Source of the DNA: Sphingobium herbicidovorans
Lineage (GTDB): Bacteria > Pseudomonadota > Alphaproteobacteria > Sphingomonadales > Sphingomonadaceae
Direction: 5' to 3'
Assembly (NCBI RefSeq): GCF_002080435.1
Contig: NZ_CP020539.1
Span: 558,001-622,000 of the forward strand
Length of the DNA: 64,000 nucleotides
The notes beneath the pieces are model-generated. The model had not been told where the DNA came from. It did no database searches and saw nothing but the letters and a program-made list of their open reading frames with translations. The translations under genes and the position numbers were made by a program. Below are positions 16,907 through 26,700 of this stretch, one piece after another. Every line of letters begins with the position of its first letter. Position 1 is the stretch's first letter.

Positions 16907-17542
16907 ATGTTCATGCCCGATCACCCCACGGCGCGCTCGCTCCTGGCGTTTCGCGCGGCGCATGGCCGCCGCTGGAAAGCGAAGCTGCTATTCTTGTGGT
17001 CGACCGGCCGCGACGTCGAAGAGGCTGATGGCGCGTGCCTGCGCCAGTTGCGCAACCAGGCCGGCCCGGCGTGGCTTGGGCAGCTATCGCCACGCCGCTG
17101 GCGCGCGATCGAAAGATTGGCGGAGCCTGGAGATCGGCAAACGGCCTCGATCTTCCTTGATCGCGCGCGCGATTTTCACGAAAGGGCACGCCTCGGTGCT
17201 ACCGTTGCCTTTGCCCCGGGGCTGCACCTGCTGGCGATATCCTGCGAGCTGGGGCTCAAAGCCTATCTCATGAGCCGGGGCTGGTCGCACGATGAGGTCG
17301 CGCGCGATATTCGTCACGACCTCCTCGTCGCCTTCGACGAAGCGCGGCGGCTTGGCCTCCCGTCCCCGGGCCGTGTTCTTGTCGATTTGCTTGCAAGCCT
17401 CGGTCCCGCCTATGCTGCGCATCGCATCGACGCGCTGGTGGCGGATGGTTATGTTTGCGATTTCGCGGCGGTGCTGCGCGCGATGGGCTCGCTCCTCGAT
17501 GCCGTGGCGGCCGGACTGAGCCTGCCGATGCCGGCGCCGTAA
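16907..17542 (+). CDS. Unknown protein, mobile-element N-terminal domain with HEPN-like C-terminus
   Basis: The 211-residue protein begins with a short module (FRAAHGRRWKAKLLFLWSTG through LRQLRNQAGPAWL) that I associate from memory with small hypothetical proteins of conjugative elements. The second half is helical and HEPN-like. It contains CELGLKAYLMSRGWSHDEV and RHDLLVAFDEARRLGL, as in substrate-binding or nucleotidyltransferase-partner HEPN proteins. No R-x4-6-H RNase motif is obvious. A GGAGG-type ribosome site precedes ATG 16907. It stands alone between a terminator and a long leader. No function can be assigned. Confidence 0.6.
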   Translation: MFMPDHPTARSLLAFRAAHGRRWKAKLLFLWSTGRDVEEADGACLRQLRNQAGPAWLGQLSPRRWRAIERLAEPGDRQTASIFLDRARDFHERARLGATVAFAPGLHLLAISCELGLKAYLMSRGWSHDEVARDIRHDLLVAFDEARRLGLPSPGRVLVDLLASLGPAYAAHRIDALVADGYVCDFAAVLRAMGSLLDAVAAGLSLPMPAP

Positions 17543-17976
17543 CTGCGCCTTCTTGCCCGTCCCCTAGCATGAGCATGCCATGGTTTGGGGTCCACCGGAC
17601 GGCGGCGCGGGACATGGTCCGTTTCGCCGCGCGGTTTGAGACGGCGGGCGGGGCAAAGTCGAGCTTGAGGTTCGCCAAGGCGTTGGGCCGGCGTGGCTCT
17701 ATAGGTCGGGGATGCCTGTGATCACCATGGAGGGGTTCCTGGCACGGCCAAGCGACGAACCGTCCTTCTCCTCATCTGACCCCTAAGTCGGCCGTCCGGC
17801 CCATCCAACCCGCGATCCTTCGGGCCGAGTTGCCGTGTGTCACGGCTGCCCGCACCACCCCTTGTCCCGGGGTTTCCCGGCGCTGCGCCTGCCGGTGGAT
17901 GATCCGTCCTGTCCGCCTTGGCCGGGGATCAGTCGAAGGGACGGTCCCTTGGACCCAGTTCGAAGGAACTCCAGTT
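17543..17976 (+). other. Non-coding leader before ssb
   Basis: No supported gene lies in these 434 bp. The stretch holds the second copy of the shared leader motif (17846-17878). Just before the ssb start there is a purine-rich segment, CGAAGGAACT at 17961-17970, that serves as the ribosome site. The remainder is GC-rich with weak open frames only. Confidence 0.5.
17846..17878 (+). repeat. Shared leader motif, copy 2
   Basis: CTGCCCGCACCACCC is identical to copy 1 at 15716. It is followed by one base, TTGTCCCGGG, one extra G, and TTTCCC. It ends 98 nt before the ssb start codon. Confidence 0.65.
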
Positions 17977-18384
17977 ATGCAGAATCTCGTCATCCTCGCC
18001 GGCAATGTCGGCGCCACGCCCGAAGCCCGCACCACTCAGGGCGGCACCCGTATCACGCATTTCAGCCTCGCCACCTCGCGCCCGAAGCGCGACAGCAACG
18101 GCAAGATCCTCCGCGACGATAAAAACCGCCGGCTCGAGGATACCGAATGGCACCGGATCACCTGCTTCAACGGGGTCGGCAAGACGGTCGAGCAGTATGT
18201 CGACAAAGGCATGAAGGTCATGGTCCGTGGCCGCATTCACTACACCCGCTGGACCGACAACGAGAATATCGAGCGCTATGGCGTCGAGATCATCGCCGAC
18301 GAAGTGACCTTCCTTACCCGCGCCAAGGCGAACGACAATGCAGGCGGCGGCCACGAGCCCGAGGATGATGAAATCCCATTCTGA
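17977..18384 (+). CDS. ssb: Single-stranded DNA-binding protein
   Basis: A 135-residue SSB of the bacterial OB-fold type, slightly shorter than chromosomal SSBs. The OB fold covers residues 1-105 (MQNLVILAGNVGATPEART, then EWHRITCFNGVGKTVEQYVD). The acidic tail ends DDEIPF, the canonical partner-recruiting tip. Its linker is short. Element-borne SSBs coat incoming single strands during conjugation and can dampen the SOS response. The ATG at 17977 starts the conserved fold; the frame is open further upstream only through the leader. A strong terminator follows at 18401. Confidence 0.95.
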   Translation: MQNLVILAGNVGATPEARTTQGGTRITHFSLATSRPKRDSNGKILRDDKNRRLEDTEWHRITCFNGVGKTVEQYVDKGMKVMVRGRIHYTRWTDNENIERYGVEIIADEVTFLTRAKANDNAGGGHEPEDDEIPF

Positions 18385-18400
18385 AATCGGTTCCCTCAGG

Positions 18401-18428
18401 CCCGGCGGCCTCGCCGCCGGGCCTCCTT
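18401..18428 (+). terminator. Intrinsic terminator after ssb
   Basis: A perfect 9-bp GC stem (CCCGGCGGC with GCCGCCGGG) closes a 3-nt loop and is followed by CCTCCTTTC. It lies 16 bp after the ssb stop. Confidence 0.7.
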
Positions 18429-18459
18429 TCCTGCTCATGCGGGAAAGGAGGCAAGCGGA

Positions 18460-18930
18460 TCAGCGGGATCGGCATCGCCCTTGGGCATAGCGATCCCAGC
18501 GCAGCACGGTGCCGGTGCGGATCATGGCGCAGCTCAGGTCGCCGATAGAGGGCGCGGCGCACCAGGCGCCGGTCCTGTTGCCGCGCGCATTGCCGGTTGA
18601 AAGGCAGCGCATGGTGTGACCATCGACCAGAATGTGGCCCGTGCTGGTGTGCCCCTGAGCGCCGCCGAGCAGATTGACAAGGGCGTCACGGGCGGCGAGG
18701 GCGCTCGCCTTGGGGCAGGGCTGACCTGGCCGGCAACTCCCGTCCATCTCTCGGGCAGCAATTCCGGCGAGACGGACATGCATGCCTTCACGGCACCAGA
18801 TCGGCCCATCTCCATCCCAGACGCGCGTCGGTGTGCAGGTGAAGACCTGGCCATCGGGAATGACGGTGGCGGCAAGCAGGAGTGCGAACAGCATCGCGGC
18901 GACGCTAGCCCAGCGGCGCGTGCTTGTCAT
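18460..18930 (-). CDS. Secreted SNase-like (thermonuclease family) protein
   Basis: A 156-residue protein on the minus strand. The N-terminus has a basic start and a hydrophobic segment (SVAAMLFALLLAATVI), consistent with export or a membrane anchor. The mature part resembles staphylococcal nuclease folds: TRVWDGDGPIWC, then HVRLAGIAAREMDGS with the catalytic-type Arg and Glu. A late Arg occurs before WC. Several cysteines could form disulfides in the periplasm. Related exported nucleases are frequent on alphaproteobacterial mobile elements. ATG 18930 was chosen because it precedes the signal-like segment; an earlier in-frame start at 19026 adds an unlikely leader. Confidence 0.72.
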   Translation of the reverse strand: MTSTRRWASVAAMLFALLLAATVIPDGQVFTCTPTRVWDGDGPIWCREGMHVRLAGIAAREMDGSCRPGQPCPKASALAARDALVNLLGGAQGHTSTGHILVDGHTMRCLSTGNARGNRTGAWCAAPSIGDLSCAMIRTGTVLRWDRYAQGRCRSR

Positions 18931-19199
18931 GGGTATGCCATCGTCGGATCGGCGGGCGGGCGTGAACGCACGGGCAAAAGTCGGCGGGATCATGGGGGCC
19001 TGGCCGGCGGGTCCACCCGCTCTCAATCAGGCGCAATCCTTGGTCCGACCAGCGGCCTATTGCGATCAACCCGCAAGGGGTCCGGTCGCTGCGCTACGGC
19101 TTTTTGGGCTGCGCCAAAAGAGTGATCGCGGCCGCTGGCCGGACACGTCGGGCGCCAGTCGAGCGGGACGGACCCGCCGGCGCGCAAAGGAGCCCCGAC

Positions 19200-19364
19200 A
19201 TGTTCACCGACATCGCAACCGCTCGTCGTCACGCCTTCAGTCTCTCGCGCAGCCTCATGGTGGTCACCTTCGTGATCGCGATCGGGCAGCAATATGGGGT
19301 CATCACCGCGGAGGATGCGGACGGCAGCGTCGCCTTGGTGGCCGAATATGATCCATTCGCCTGA
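19200..19364 (+). CDS. Small hypothetical protein (54 residues)
   Basis: ATG at 19200 follows AAAGGAG with normal spacing. The 54-residue product is mildly hydrophobic in the middle (LSRSLMVVTFVIAIGQQYG) and ends acidic. No family is recognised. Support comes from the ribosome site and a clear terminator directly after the stop. Confidence 0.55.
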   Translation: MFTDIATARRHAFSLSRSLMVVTFVIAIGQQYGVITAEDADGSVALVAEYDPFA

Positions 19365-19372
19365 TGGCTCCT

Positions 19373-19397
19373 CCGGGAGCCTACGGCTCCCGGCTTT
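19373..19397 (+). terminator. Intrinsic terminator after the 54-residue gene
   Basis: A perfect 9-bp stem (CCGGGAGCC with GGCTCCCGG) closes a 3-nt loop and is followed by CTTTG. It starts 8 bp after the stop codon. Confidence 0.7.
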
Positions 19398-19457
19398 GCC
19401 ATGGAGGGCGCGTCGTTGATTCAACGAAAATAAAGACAGCAGCGCTAGGCATTTGGC

Positions 19458-19979
19458 ATGGATGAAGGTGCGCCAATCGAAATTGCCAACGATGATCCCT
19501 TGTGGAACCAGGCGATCCAAGATGTGAACGCGTGGCGCGGGGCGTGTTTGCAGCATTTCTCGGCGGCTGAAGCGGCCGTCACCGAAACGCTGCTCCTACT
19601 CAAGGCCATTCCGGGTAGAGGGGAGACAGTACGGCTGCGGCATTTGATCGGTCAGCGGTTCGATGACCTCAGCAAGCTTATCGAGGCAGAAGGCGCTTTC
19701 GCTCAAGAAGGCAAGGCGGCCGCCAAGGCCCTTTCGGATCTCCGCACACTTGAGGGCCTACGGTCGTTTCTTGCCCATGGTCAGGCCAAGATCGCGCTCG
19801 AGCGAACCGGAAAATGGATCGTGATCTTGCGCCATGTCTCGATCCGCGGGCAGCAGGCTGAACGCCTGATGCTGCTTTTCGAGCAAGCCGAAGCCGAAGA
19901 AAGGCTCGCCGATCTGAAGCGCAAAAGCCAGAAGCTGTGCTCTGTTCTCGGCAATTTCCGGCGAATCGTGAAGAGCTGA
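19458..19979 (+). CDS. HEPN-like protein, possible RNase
   Basis: The 173-residue, all-helical protein has no named family that I can recall. Residues 102-107 read RSFLAH, which fits the HEPN ribonuclease motif R-x4-6-H, and sit in a helix where HEPN RNases carry it (LEGLRSFLAHG). An early helix (HFSAAEAAVTETLLLLKA) looks like the HEPN dimer core. The gene stands 172 bp upstream of a PrrC/RloC-type ATPase on the same strand and close to McrBC, which favours a defence or toxin role. Alternatively it is a non-catalytic HEPN scaffold. HEPN is an inference from motif and fold pattern only. Confidence 0.6.
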   Translation: MDEGAPIEIANDDPLWNQAIQDVNAWRGACLQHFSAAEAAVTETLLLLKAIPGRGETVRLRHLIGQRFDDLSKLIEAEGAFAQEGKAAAKALSDLRTLEGLRSFLAHGQAKIALERTGKWIVILRHVSIRGQQAERLMLLFEQAEAEERLADLKRKSQKLCSVLGNFRRIVKS

Positions 19980-20151
19980 ACGGGCGGCTCCGGCGATGCC
20001 GGACCGGGCTCTAGGCTTCGCCCTGAGCCTTGGATTTCCAAGTCTCAGCCCATTCGGGTTACGATCCCTGCCGTGACCGGTGCGCTATTTTAGCAGTGAA
20101 GCTCTCTTCCTCGGGCTGCGGCTGTGATACGTTACGAGTAGAGGGGGAAGA

Positions 20152-22407
20152 ATGCTTACTCAAATCAAGAAGATTAAGGGCTTAGGCGTTTTTGGCGACT
20201 ACGCGGCGGCCGCCGATTTTCCGGCCTTTGGCCGCTACAACGTAGTCTATGGCGAGAATGGCTCTGGCAAGACAACCCTCTCGCGCCTGCTTGCCTGCCT
20301 GGAGGTGGGGGAGCATCCGGATCACCCCGATCTTGAGTTCACAGTTGAATCGCAGTCCGGGCAGCTCACGAAGGGGGTGAAGTACGGCCGCCGTGTCCGT
20401 GTCTTCAACAGCGACTTTGTCGAAGCGAACATCGGTCGTTTCGACGGGCCGCTTCGGCACATTCTCATTCTCGGGGAAGAGAACAAAACCATTGCTGAGG
20501 AGCTGAAAGCCGAAATCGCCATTCGCGACGATCGGGTAAAGCGTGTCCAGGCCAATGAGGCTGCCGCAGCCAAGCTTGTGAATGACAAGGGCAAGCTGTT
20601 TTCCGCCATCGCCAAGACCATTGGTGAGGCCACCAGCGGGTCAACCCTTCGCAGCTATCGTAAGCCCGACGCCGAGACCGCCTACGCCAAGCTTGGGGAT
20701 GAGAGGGTTCTATCCGATGACGAATACGAGGTTCACCGCGGCACGGTTCGTCAGGAGCAAATGCCCGAGTTAAACCCGCTCACCATCCCGCGCGGTCCCG
20801 AACGACCGGGGCAGGCGCCCATCAGCGCCTTGCAGGCTGCCGCTGGCGCCGCGGATCGTGCCAAGGCACTGACGATGCGTTCGGCGCAGTCAGCCGTTAT
20901 CACCCGTCTTGCGGAAAACCCCGATATAGCCCTGTGGGCCGAACAAGGCGTTGGCATCCATGCCAAACATGCAACCGGTCGCTGCGAATTCTGCGACCAG
21001 CTCATGCCCGCTGACCGCCTCAAGGCACTTTCCGACCATTTCAGTGTCGAAGACCAAAGGCTGAAGGAAGAAATCGAGACGGAGCGCCTCAGCCTCCGCG
21101 CCATCATCGATGCGCTTGGCAGGACGGCGCTACCCGATCGTCTGATGTTCTATTCCGAACTTCGAGCAGATTGCGACGCGGCGCAGGCGTCGGTTGAAGC
21201 TGAGCTCGCGACCCTTCAACTGGACCTCGAGAAGCTCGATGGGACCCTGGCCGAAAAGCTGACCTTGCGGACCACGGCCTATGAGCCGGAAATCGCCAGT
21301 GATACTACACAGCTGACCGCAGCGCTTGGCGTGATCAAGGCGCTCATCGCGCGTCATAATGACAAAACGGCAGGCTTCGAGAGAGAGAAGCGGGCGGCCC
21401 GCGACGCCATTGAGGCGCATCATCTTCTTTCCATCAAGGCCGATGTCGAAGAATTAACCGACAAGGCTGCAAAGCTGAATGCCGAAATCGAGCTGTGGCA
21501 AAACGGCGGTGAGGATCTTGAGGAGAAACGCGGGATCGAGGCTCTGTCTCAGTCAATTCGAGAGAAGCAGGCCAAGGTTTCAAGTGCGCATGCGGGCGGC
21601 GTGGGTCTGACCGACCTTCTCAAACAGTTCCTTGGTAGGACGGAGCTACGCTTTGAGTCCGGCGATGAGGGCTATCGCGTCCTGCGGCGCGGCAAGCCGG
21701 CCAAGCGCCTAAGCGAGGGCGAAAAGACGGCCGTCGCCTTCATCTATTTCCTCGTACAGCTCAAGGATCAGGATTTTAACATTGGCGAAGGAATAGTCGT
21801 CATCGACGATCCGATTTCCAGCCTTGATGCTTCGGCGATCTATCAGGCCTTCGCATTCCTCAAGAATGAGACCCAGCGCGCGAAACAACTATTCATCCTG
21901 ACTCATAATTTTGAATTCCTGAAATTGGTCATAAACTGGCTGCAGAACGCGCATGGCCAAGAGAATACGAAATCTTATTCTATGGTCCTGTGCGAAGAAA
22001 CTGAGGAAGGGAGATCTGCGAGGCTAACTCCGCTGGATAGACTCCTGGTCGATCACGCAACCGAGTATCATTATCTCTTCAAGGTTCTCCATACATTCAA
22101 ATCAGATGGCACGATACTCGGCTGCTATCATGTCCCAAACATTTCCCGTAAAATACTTGAGACGTTTCTCGATTTCCATGTTCCATCGCGTAAATCACTT
22201 TATCGGAAAATGGATGACGTGGATTATGACCCGCTCAAGAAGACAGCAATTTATAAATTTGCAAACGACCTGTCGCATCATACAGGAAAGAGTTTCGATC
22301 CTGCCCTTGTGGCAGAGGCGCAAAAGAATGCGGAATATTTATTGGATATGATCAAGTCCGTGGCGCCGCTTCACTACGAAGGTCTGAAGAAACTCTCTGA
22401 GGCGTAA
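20152..22407 (+). CDS. AAA_13-type ATPase, PrrC/RloC-like
   Basis: A 751-residue ABC/SMC-like ATPase. Walker A is GENGSGKT at residues 34-41. A signature-like RLSEGEKTAVAFIYF lies near residue 520, Walker B is VVIDDPISSLD near 550, and LTHNFEF near 583 gives the H-loop. The middle is coiled coil with one CEFC pair near residue 278, reminiscent of the RloC zinc hook. The C-terminal 150 residues (including NDLSHHTG) follow the ATPase core, where PrrC and RloC carry their anticodon-nuclease domain, but I cannot confirm that domain's active site. Base composition drops to about 38% GC there. With the HEPN-like gene and McrBC nearby, a DNA-damage-triggered abortive-infection role is plausible. Confidence 0.72.
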   Translation: MLTQIKKIKGLGVFGDYAAAADFPAFGRYNVVYGENGSGKTTLSRLLACLEVGEHPDHPDLEFTVESQSGQLTKGVKYGRRVRVFNSDFVEANIGRFDGPLRHILILGEENKTIAEELKAEIAIRDDRVKRVQANEAAAAKLVNDKGKLFSAIAKTIGEATSGSTLRSYRKPDAETAYAKLGDERVLSDDEYEVHRGTVRQEQMPELNPLTIPRGPERPGQAPISALQAAAGAADRAKALTMRSAQSAVITRLAENPDIALWAEQGVGIHAKHATGRCEFCDQLMPADRLKALSDHFSVEDQRLKEEIETERLSLRAIIDALGRTALPDRLMFYSELRADCDAAQASVEAELATLQLDLEKLDGTLAEKLTLRTTAYEPEIASDTTQLTAALGVIKALIARHNDKTAGFEREKRAARDAIEAHHLLSIKADVEELTDKAAKLNAEIELWQNGGEDLEEKRGIEALSQSIREKQAKVSSAHAGGVGLTDLLKQFLGRTELRFESGDEGYRVLRRGKPAKRLSEGEKTAVAFIYFLVQLKDQDFNIGEGIVVIDDPISSLDASAIYQAFAFLKNETQRAKQLFILTHNFEFLKLVINWLQNAHGQENTKSYSMVLCEETEEGRSARLTPLDRLLVDHATEYHYLFKVLHTFKSDGTILGCYHVPNISRKILETFLDFHVPSRKSLYRKMDDVDYDPLKKTAIYKFANDLSHHTGKSFDPALVAEAQKNAEYLLDMIKSVAPLHYEGLKKLSEA

Positions 22408-22446
22408 TTTGGTTCTCCGTCCCCCGTCAATCGATGGCATTTTCCA

Positions 22447-23766
22447 TCAGCGTTCTTGGGATGCGCTGACGGCTGCGTCTTCACACAGGAGTAGGCGGCG
22501 CAGGCGCGCAAGCATGTCGATGCTGCTCGATACATCGATGGTCGCTGTCTCTAAAAGGGTCGTGTGGCCGGTGATCCGGTGCTGGGCGTGGACCGCCTCT
22601 GTCATGCTCAAGCCTGGATGGTGCGGATATAGCAGCGTCAGCCGCGGAGCATGATAAAGCTGCGCATAGGCCATCATCTGATAGATGTCGGCTTGGGAGA
22701 CCCCCTGCTTGGGATCATCGATTCGTGATGCGATTCTTTTCCATTTTGTGTCGATCACATGCACCACGAAGCCCGAACGACGGATCAGGATGTCCGGTTT
22801 GGTCTGGAACAGGCCGCGGCCGCTGTCCTCGGCAGAGAGGCAGAACAACCGCCCGCCCTGCAGAGATACGGTAAACTCTGTTCCGGCAAGTGCGCGTGCG
22901 ATCAGCCGCCCGACATATTCCTCAAACAAGGTGTTCATTTCGAAGAGGAGGGCGGTCCCCTGACCGGTCCCGCCGGTCGTGGTTTGGTAGCGGCCCCGGA
23001 GGAATAGCCGGGCCATGGCGAACAAGTCTCGCCATGGACGATTGGTGCGGTCGATGACTGCTTCATCCCATCGCAATCCCGATACCGGTACATCGGTGAT
23101 GTCCGCATAGACGAAGGCGAGTTCGCGCAATCGCTGTTGGTTGGCCGGACGACGCGATATGCGGGACACATGGGAAATGGCCGCCTTCATGATGCGGTTA
23201 AGCGCTACATCCTCCGACAGAAGATCGAAGCGGCAGGCCAGTCGGGATGGGTTGACCGCATGGCGGGTGAACTGCCGGGTAATGTCGAGCCTACCGCGCA
23301 GTGTCGGCAGATCTTCCTCATGCCCGACATAGCGACGGGGCATTCCCTTACGCAGGGCTTCGGTCAGCTTGTCGCAGAAGATACGGATCAAGATTTCAAG
23401 CAGCGTTTCGCGCTGCCAGGCAAGATCAGTCACCGCACCAAGGTCGATTTTGAGATCGAGCGCGACAGCCAGCATGTGGATCAGGCGTTTTCGGATCGCC
23501 GCATTTTGATGATCGATCGTTTCGCCTGGCGCTACGTCTATCTTGGGTAGAATCTCCAAGCTGCAATCGTGGGTCGCCAGAATTCCTACCACGCCCCGCG
23601 CGCGCAAGGCGTGTCGACCGTGGTCGAGCACGCCGCCTCCACCCCGCCCGGCAAATGCAGATTGGGCTGCTAGGCTGGCCAGCCTATCAGCGTGGAGCGG
23701 GGGAATCTGGCCCTCGCCGTCGCCATAGGTGAGTTTGTCCCACTCGCGAACGGTGTAGGACGGCAT
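22447..23766 (-). CDS. mcrC: McrC nuclease subunit of a McrBC type IV restriction system
   Basis: The 439-residue protein is the nuclease partner of McrB. The N-terminal part (MPSYTVREWDKL) leads into a middle domain, and a C-terminal PD-(D/E)xK fold has TKPDILIRR near residue 325 and VIDTKWKR near 340, giving the catalytic Asp, Asp and Lys. McrBC complexes cut DNA containing modified cytosines after McrB translocation. The start overlaps the mcrB stop by one base, so the two are translated together. The gene converges with the upstream ATPase gene, with 39 bp between stops. Confidence 0.9.
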   Translation of the reverse strand: MPSYTVREWDKLTYGDGEGQIPPLHADRLASLAAQSAFAGRGGGGVLDHGRHALRARGVVGILATHDCSLEILPKIDVAPGETIDHQNAAIRKRLIHMLAVALDLKIDLGAVTDLAWQRETLLEILIRIFCDKLTEALRKGMPRRYVGHEEDLPTLRGRLDITRQFTRHAVNPSRLACRFDLLSEDVALNRIMKAAISHVSRISRRPANQQRLRELAFVYADITDVPVSGLRWDEAVIDRTNRPWRDLFAMARLFLRGRYQTTTGGTGQGTALLFEMNTLFEEYVGRLIARALAGTEFTVSLQGGRLFCLSAEDSGRGLFQTKPDILIRRSGFVVHVIDTKWKRIASRIDDPKQGVSQADIYQMMAYAQLYHAPRLTLLYPHHPGLSMTEAVHAQHRITGHTTLLETATIDVSSSIDMLARLRRLLLCEDAAVSASQER

Positions 23767-26700
23767 CAGATTTCGAATTCCGAAAAATCGAAGCTTGCCT
23801 TCACGCTCCAGCGCAGCTTGTCGCCCCCAAATTCATCTTCAGTAAAGCCCGCCGGCGCGGAAAGCCCTTTTGCCTCAATGAACCGAGCACCCGCCGGGCC
23901 GTCGCTTTCGCCGAGCACGGCAGCGACTTTTGACCAGTCCTCATAGAAATACTCGGCCAGAAGCGGGATGACCTTGTGGCGCATGACGTCCTCGACGTCC
24001 GCACGTCTGCGGCATCCTGTGAAATAGGCGTGACCGATTTGGTGCTCTCGATCGAAAAGATACTCGATCCGTTCATTGATGGTTCGCATCAGTTTGCACA
24101 GATCGATTCCGTCGACATTATTGGCGTCGATTTGCTTTGCCGCCAGCGCTCCGCGAAGCGCTTCGGTGTCTGGCATCAACTCGCGGAACGTGAAGCGGCG
24201 GCGCAGCGCGGTGTCGAGCAGCGCGATTGAACGGTCAGCGGTGTTCATAGTGGCGATAATGTGGAGGTTCGACGGTACGCCGAAGCTTGTTCCGGAATAG
24301 GGTAGCCGGACCCTTACTTCGTTCTCGCAGCCCAAGCGTTTGTCCACTTCGAGCAACGTAATCAGCTCGCCGAACACCCGCGAGATGTTGGCCCGGTTGA
24401 TTTCGTCGATGACCAGCACATGTGGCCGTGCGCCGGCGACGGGGCGCTCCGCGTTGGGGCCAATGACGACGGTTTCCAACGCATCCCAATCGATCTCGTC
24501 CGGATCCAGTCGATAGGCGGACTGCCGCCGAAAGTTCCGGGGGTAGAAGGCGCTTCGCTCTGCGCCCTCGTCATCGCGCCAGATCCATTTGACGCTGCGA
24601 CGGTGGGGATGGAAGCTGGCATCAGGATCGAATCGATACTCGCCGGTCACCTGACCGAAGGCGCGATAGCTATCCCGTCCATCGGAAATGATCACATAAT
24701 CATCGATCTGAAGGCCCGATCGGAACGCGTAGGTCATCTCGATGTTGGGGTCTTTGCCGGAGGCATCGGGATCCTTTTTCTCGTTCCACTCCTTCCGAAT
24801 TTCTTCGAAATCGTCGAAGCGTTCGTCGGACCAGTCGATATCGCCACCCCAGCCCAGATGGATCAGCGCTCCGTCGAGCCCTTCCTTAATCCGATCCTCT
24901 TGATTGCCGCGCTGTCCGAGGGCGATCTTATAAATCGATCTCGAGCGGTCGAGCCGGTGCGTTGGCGCGTCACCCGTGTCAAGCCGCGCTCTTTCGCTGA
25001 TGAGCTTGAAGACGCCGGCATGCGGCTTGAGGCTGAAGCCGCCTGATGCGCTAACATCCTGCTCCTGGTCACCCTCCAGTTCGGTTCGGGTCGTCGGCCT
25101 CAATCCTTCAACGAAATCCTCATAAGAGAAGGACTGGTGAAAGGTGACGAACTCGATCTGCCCTTCGCCAGCGAGGCGGCGATATTCGGCCATCAGGCTA
25201 TCCCTGTCGTGGCGTAATTGCGCCGCCGCAGCGTCTCCGAGACAGAGCCGCACGGCTTCCCACGCCGTGGCGTAGGTCTTACCGGTTCCGGGCGGTCCAT
25301 AAAGGATCAGATTAGTGGCGGTGGATGGTCCAGCCATGGGTTCGGACGTCATGGTTTCTTGCCCTTCGTGCGCGACAAGCTGATAAGTGAAGACGGTGGA
25401 GCTGCTCGGATTTGGTGTGGTGTGTTTAGGTGCGGGGACGTTGGCACATTGCTGGAACTTCACGCTCCCAAGCGCGCTGCAGATTGCGGGGAACGCATCC
25501 TGCAGCCCCATGTCCCGGCTCAGGTCTCCGGCACGGATAGAGATCTCTGGCGCGCCTTTGTCGCGGGCAGGCTCGACATAATAGTTGCGGGCGCATAGTC
25601 GGATGCGATCCGCATTGCGGATCAGATGCTCGTACCGCTCGGGTGGGGTGACGGGGGCGTCATCGCTGTCGACGATGATATAGCCCGCATTATGCAACAG
25701 GGCTGCGGCATCGTCCTTTTGGCCCCAGCCTCCATTCAACTTGGTCTTGCTGCGCAAGAAGCCGACGATCGGTTTTGTCGGATAGACGCGATTGGGCCGC
25801 TCGAGTGTAGATCGGACCCAGTAATCGCGCGGGTCGCCGAAAGCGTCGAATATGGCGCCGTGCTCGCCGGCTTGGCGGTAGCTGTCATACGCGTCCATCG
25901 CGGCCTCGATGCCCTCACGGGCAATGGATGCGGCGTCCTGCTCCTTGTAATTATGGGCGACCCAGAGCGCGCCTTGTACATCGATCATGTCGCGTGGCGC
26001 GAGGCCGCGCACTTCGAAGGCCTGACGCACTGCCTGCATGAAGCGGAGTTCGTCGCGATAGGTCTTTGCAATCGATGCATGATCTGGAAACCGGCGGCCC
26101 AACGCTTCTTGCCAGAAATCCTGGCGCACCGAATGACGGATGTAGATGCCGTCATTTGGCGCCAAATGCAGGTACATGAACTCCGCAATCTGGCGTGCCG
26201 GATCAGGCTTGCCCTGCGGAACCGCCTCGACCCAGGCAGCGACAAAGGTCGCTAGTGCATCGGGAAAGCCATCGGGTGAGCCCAAGGCAGCGGTTACAAG
26301 AGCACGCAAGGCTGGCCAGAGACGCTCGCGATCCGCGTCGCCTTTGGGGGACATTGGCCAATAAGCACGCCACTGTAACAAATTGCTTTTGACCAGTGCT
26401 GTGTGAATCGCGTCGGCGAGCTTTTCATCGGTGCTGGCCTGATCGATCGCTGTTCTGAGCTCGAGCGCGACCTCCAGCTTATAGTTCCGCTCTCCTTCGT
26501 CGAAGTCTGGATCGGGGCGATCGAACCGATCGAGCGTCGGAAAGAAATGGCGCAAGCGGTCGATCCAGCGGGTGACGGCCGCCGGATCTAGGACGAGTGC
26601 AGAGTTCGGTTGCAACAGGGTGTCAAGCAGCCGATGCAATTGGTCAGCGTCATCGATCCGGACGACAAGGCAGTCGGATTCTCCAAAGGACCAGTCACGG

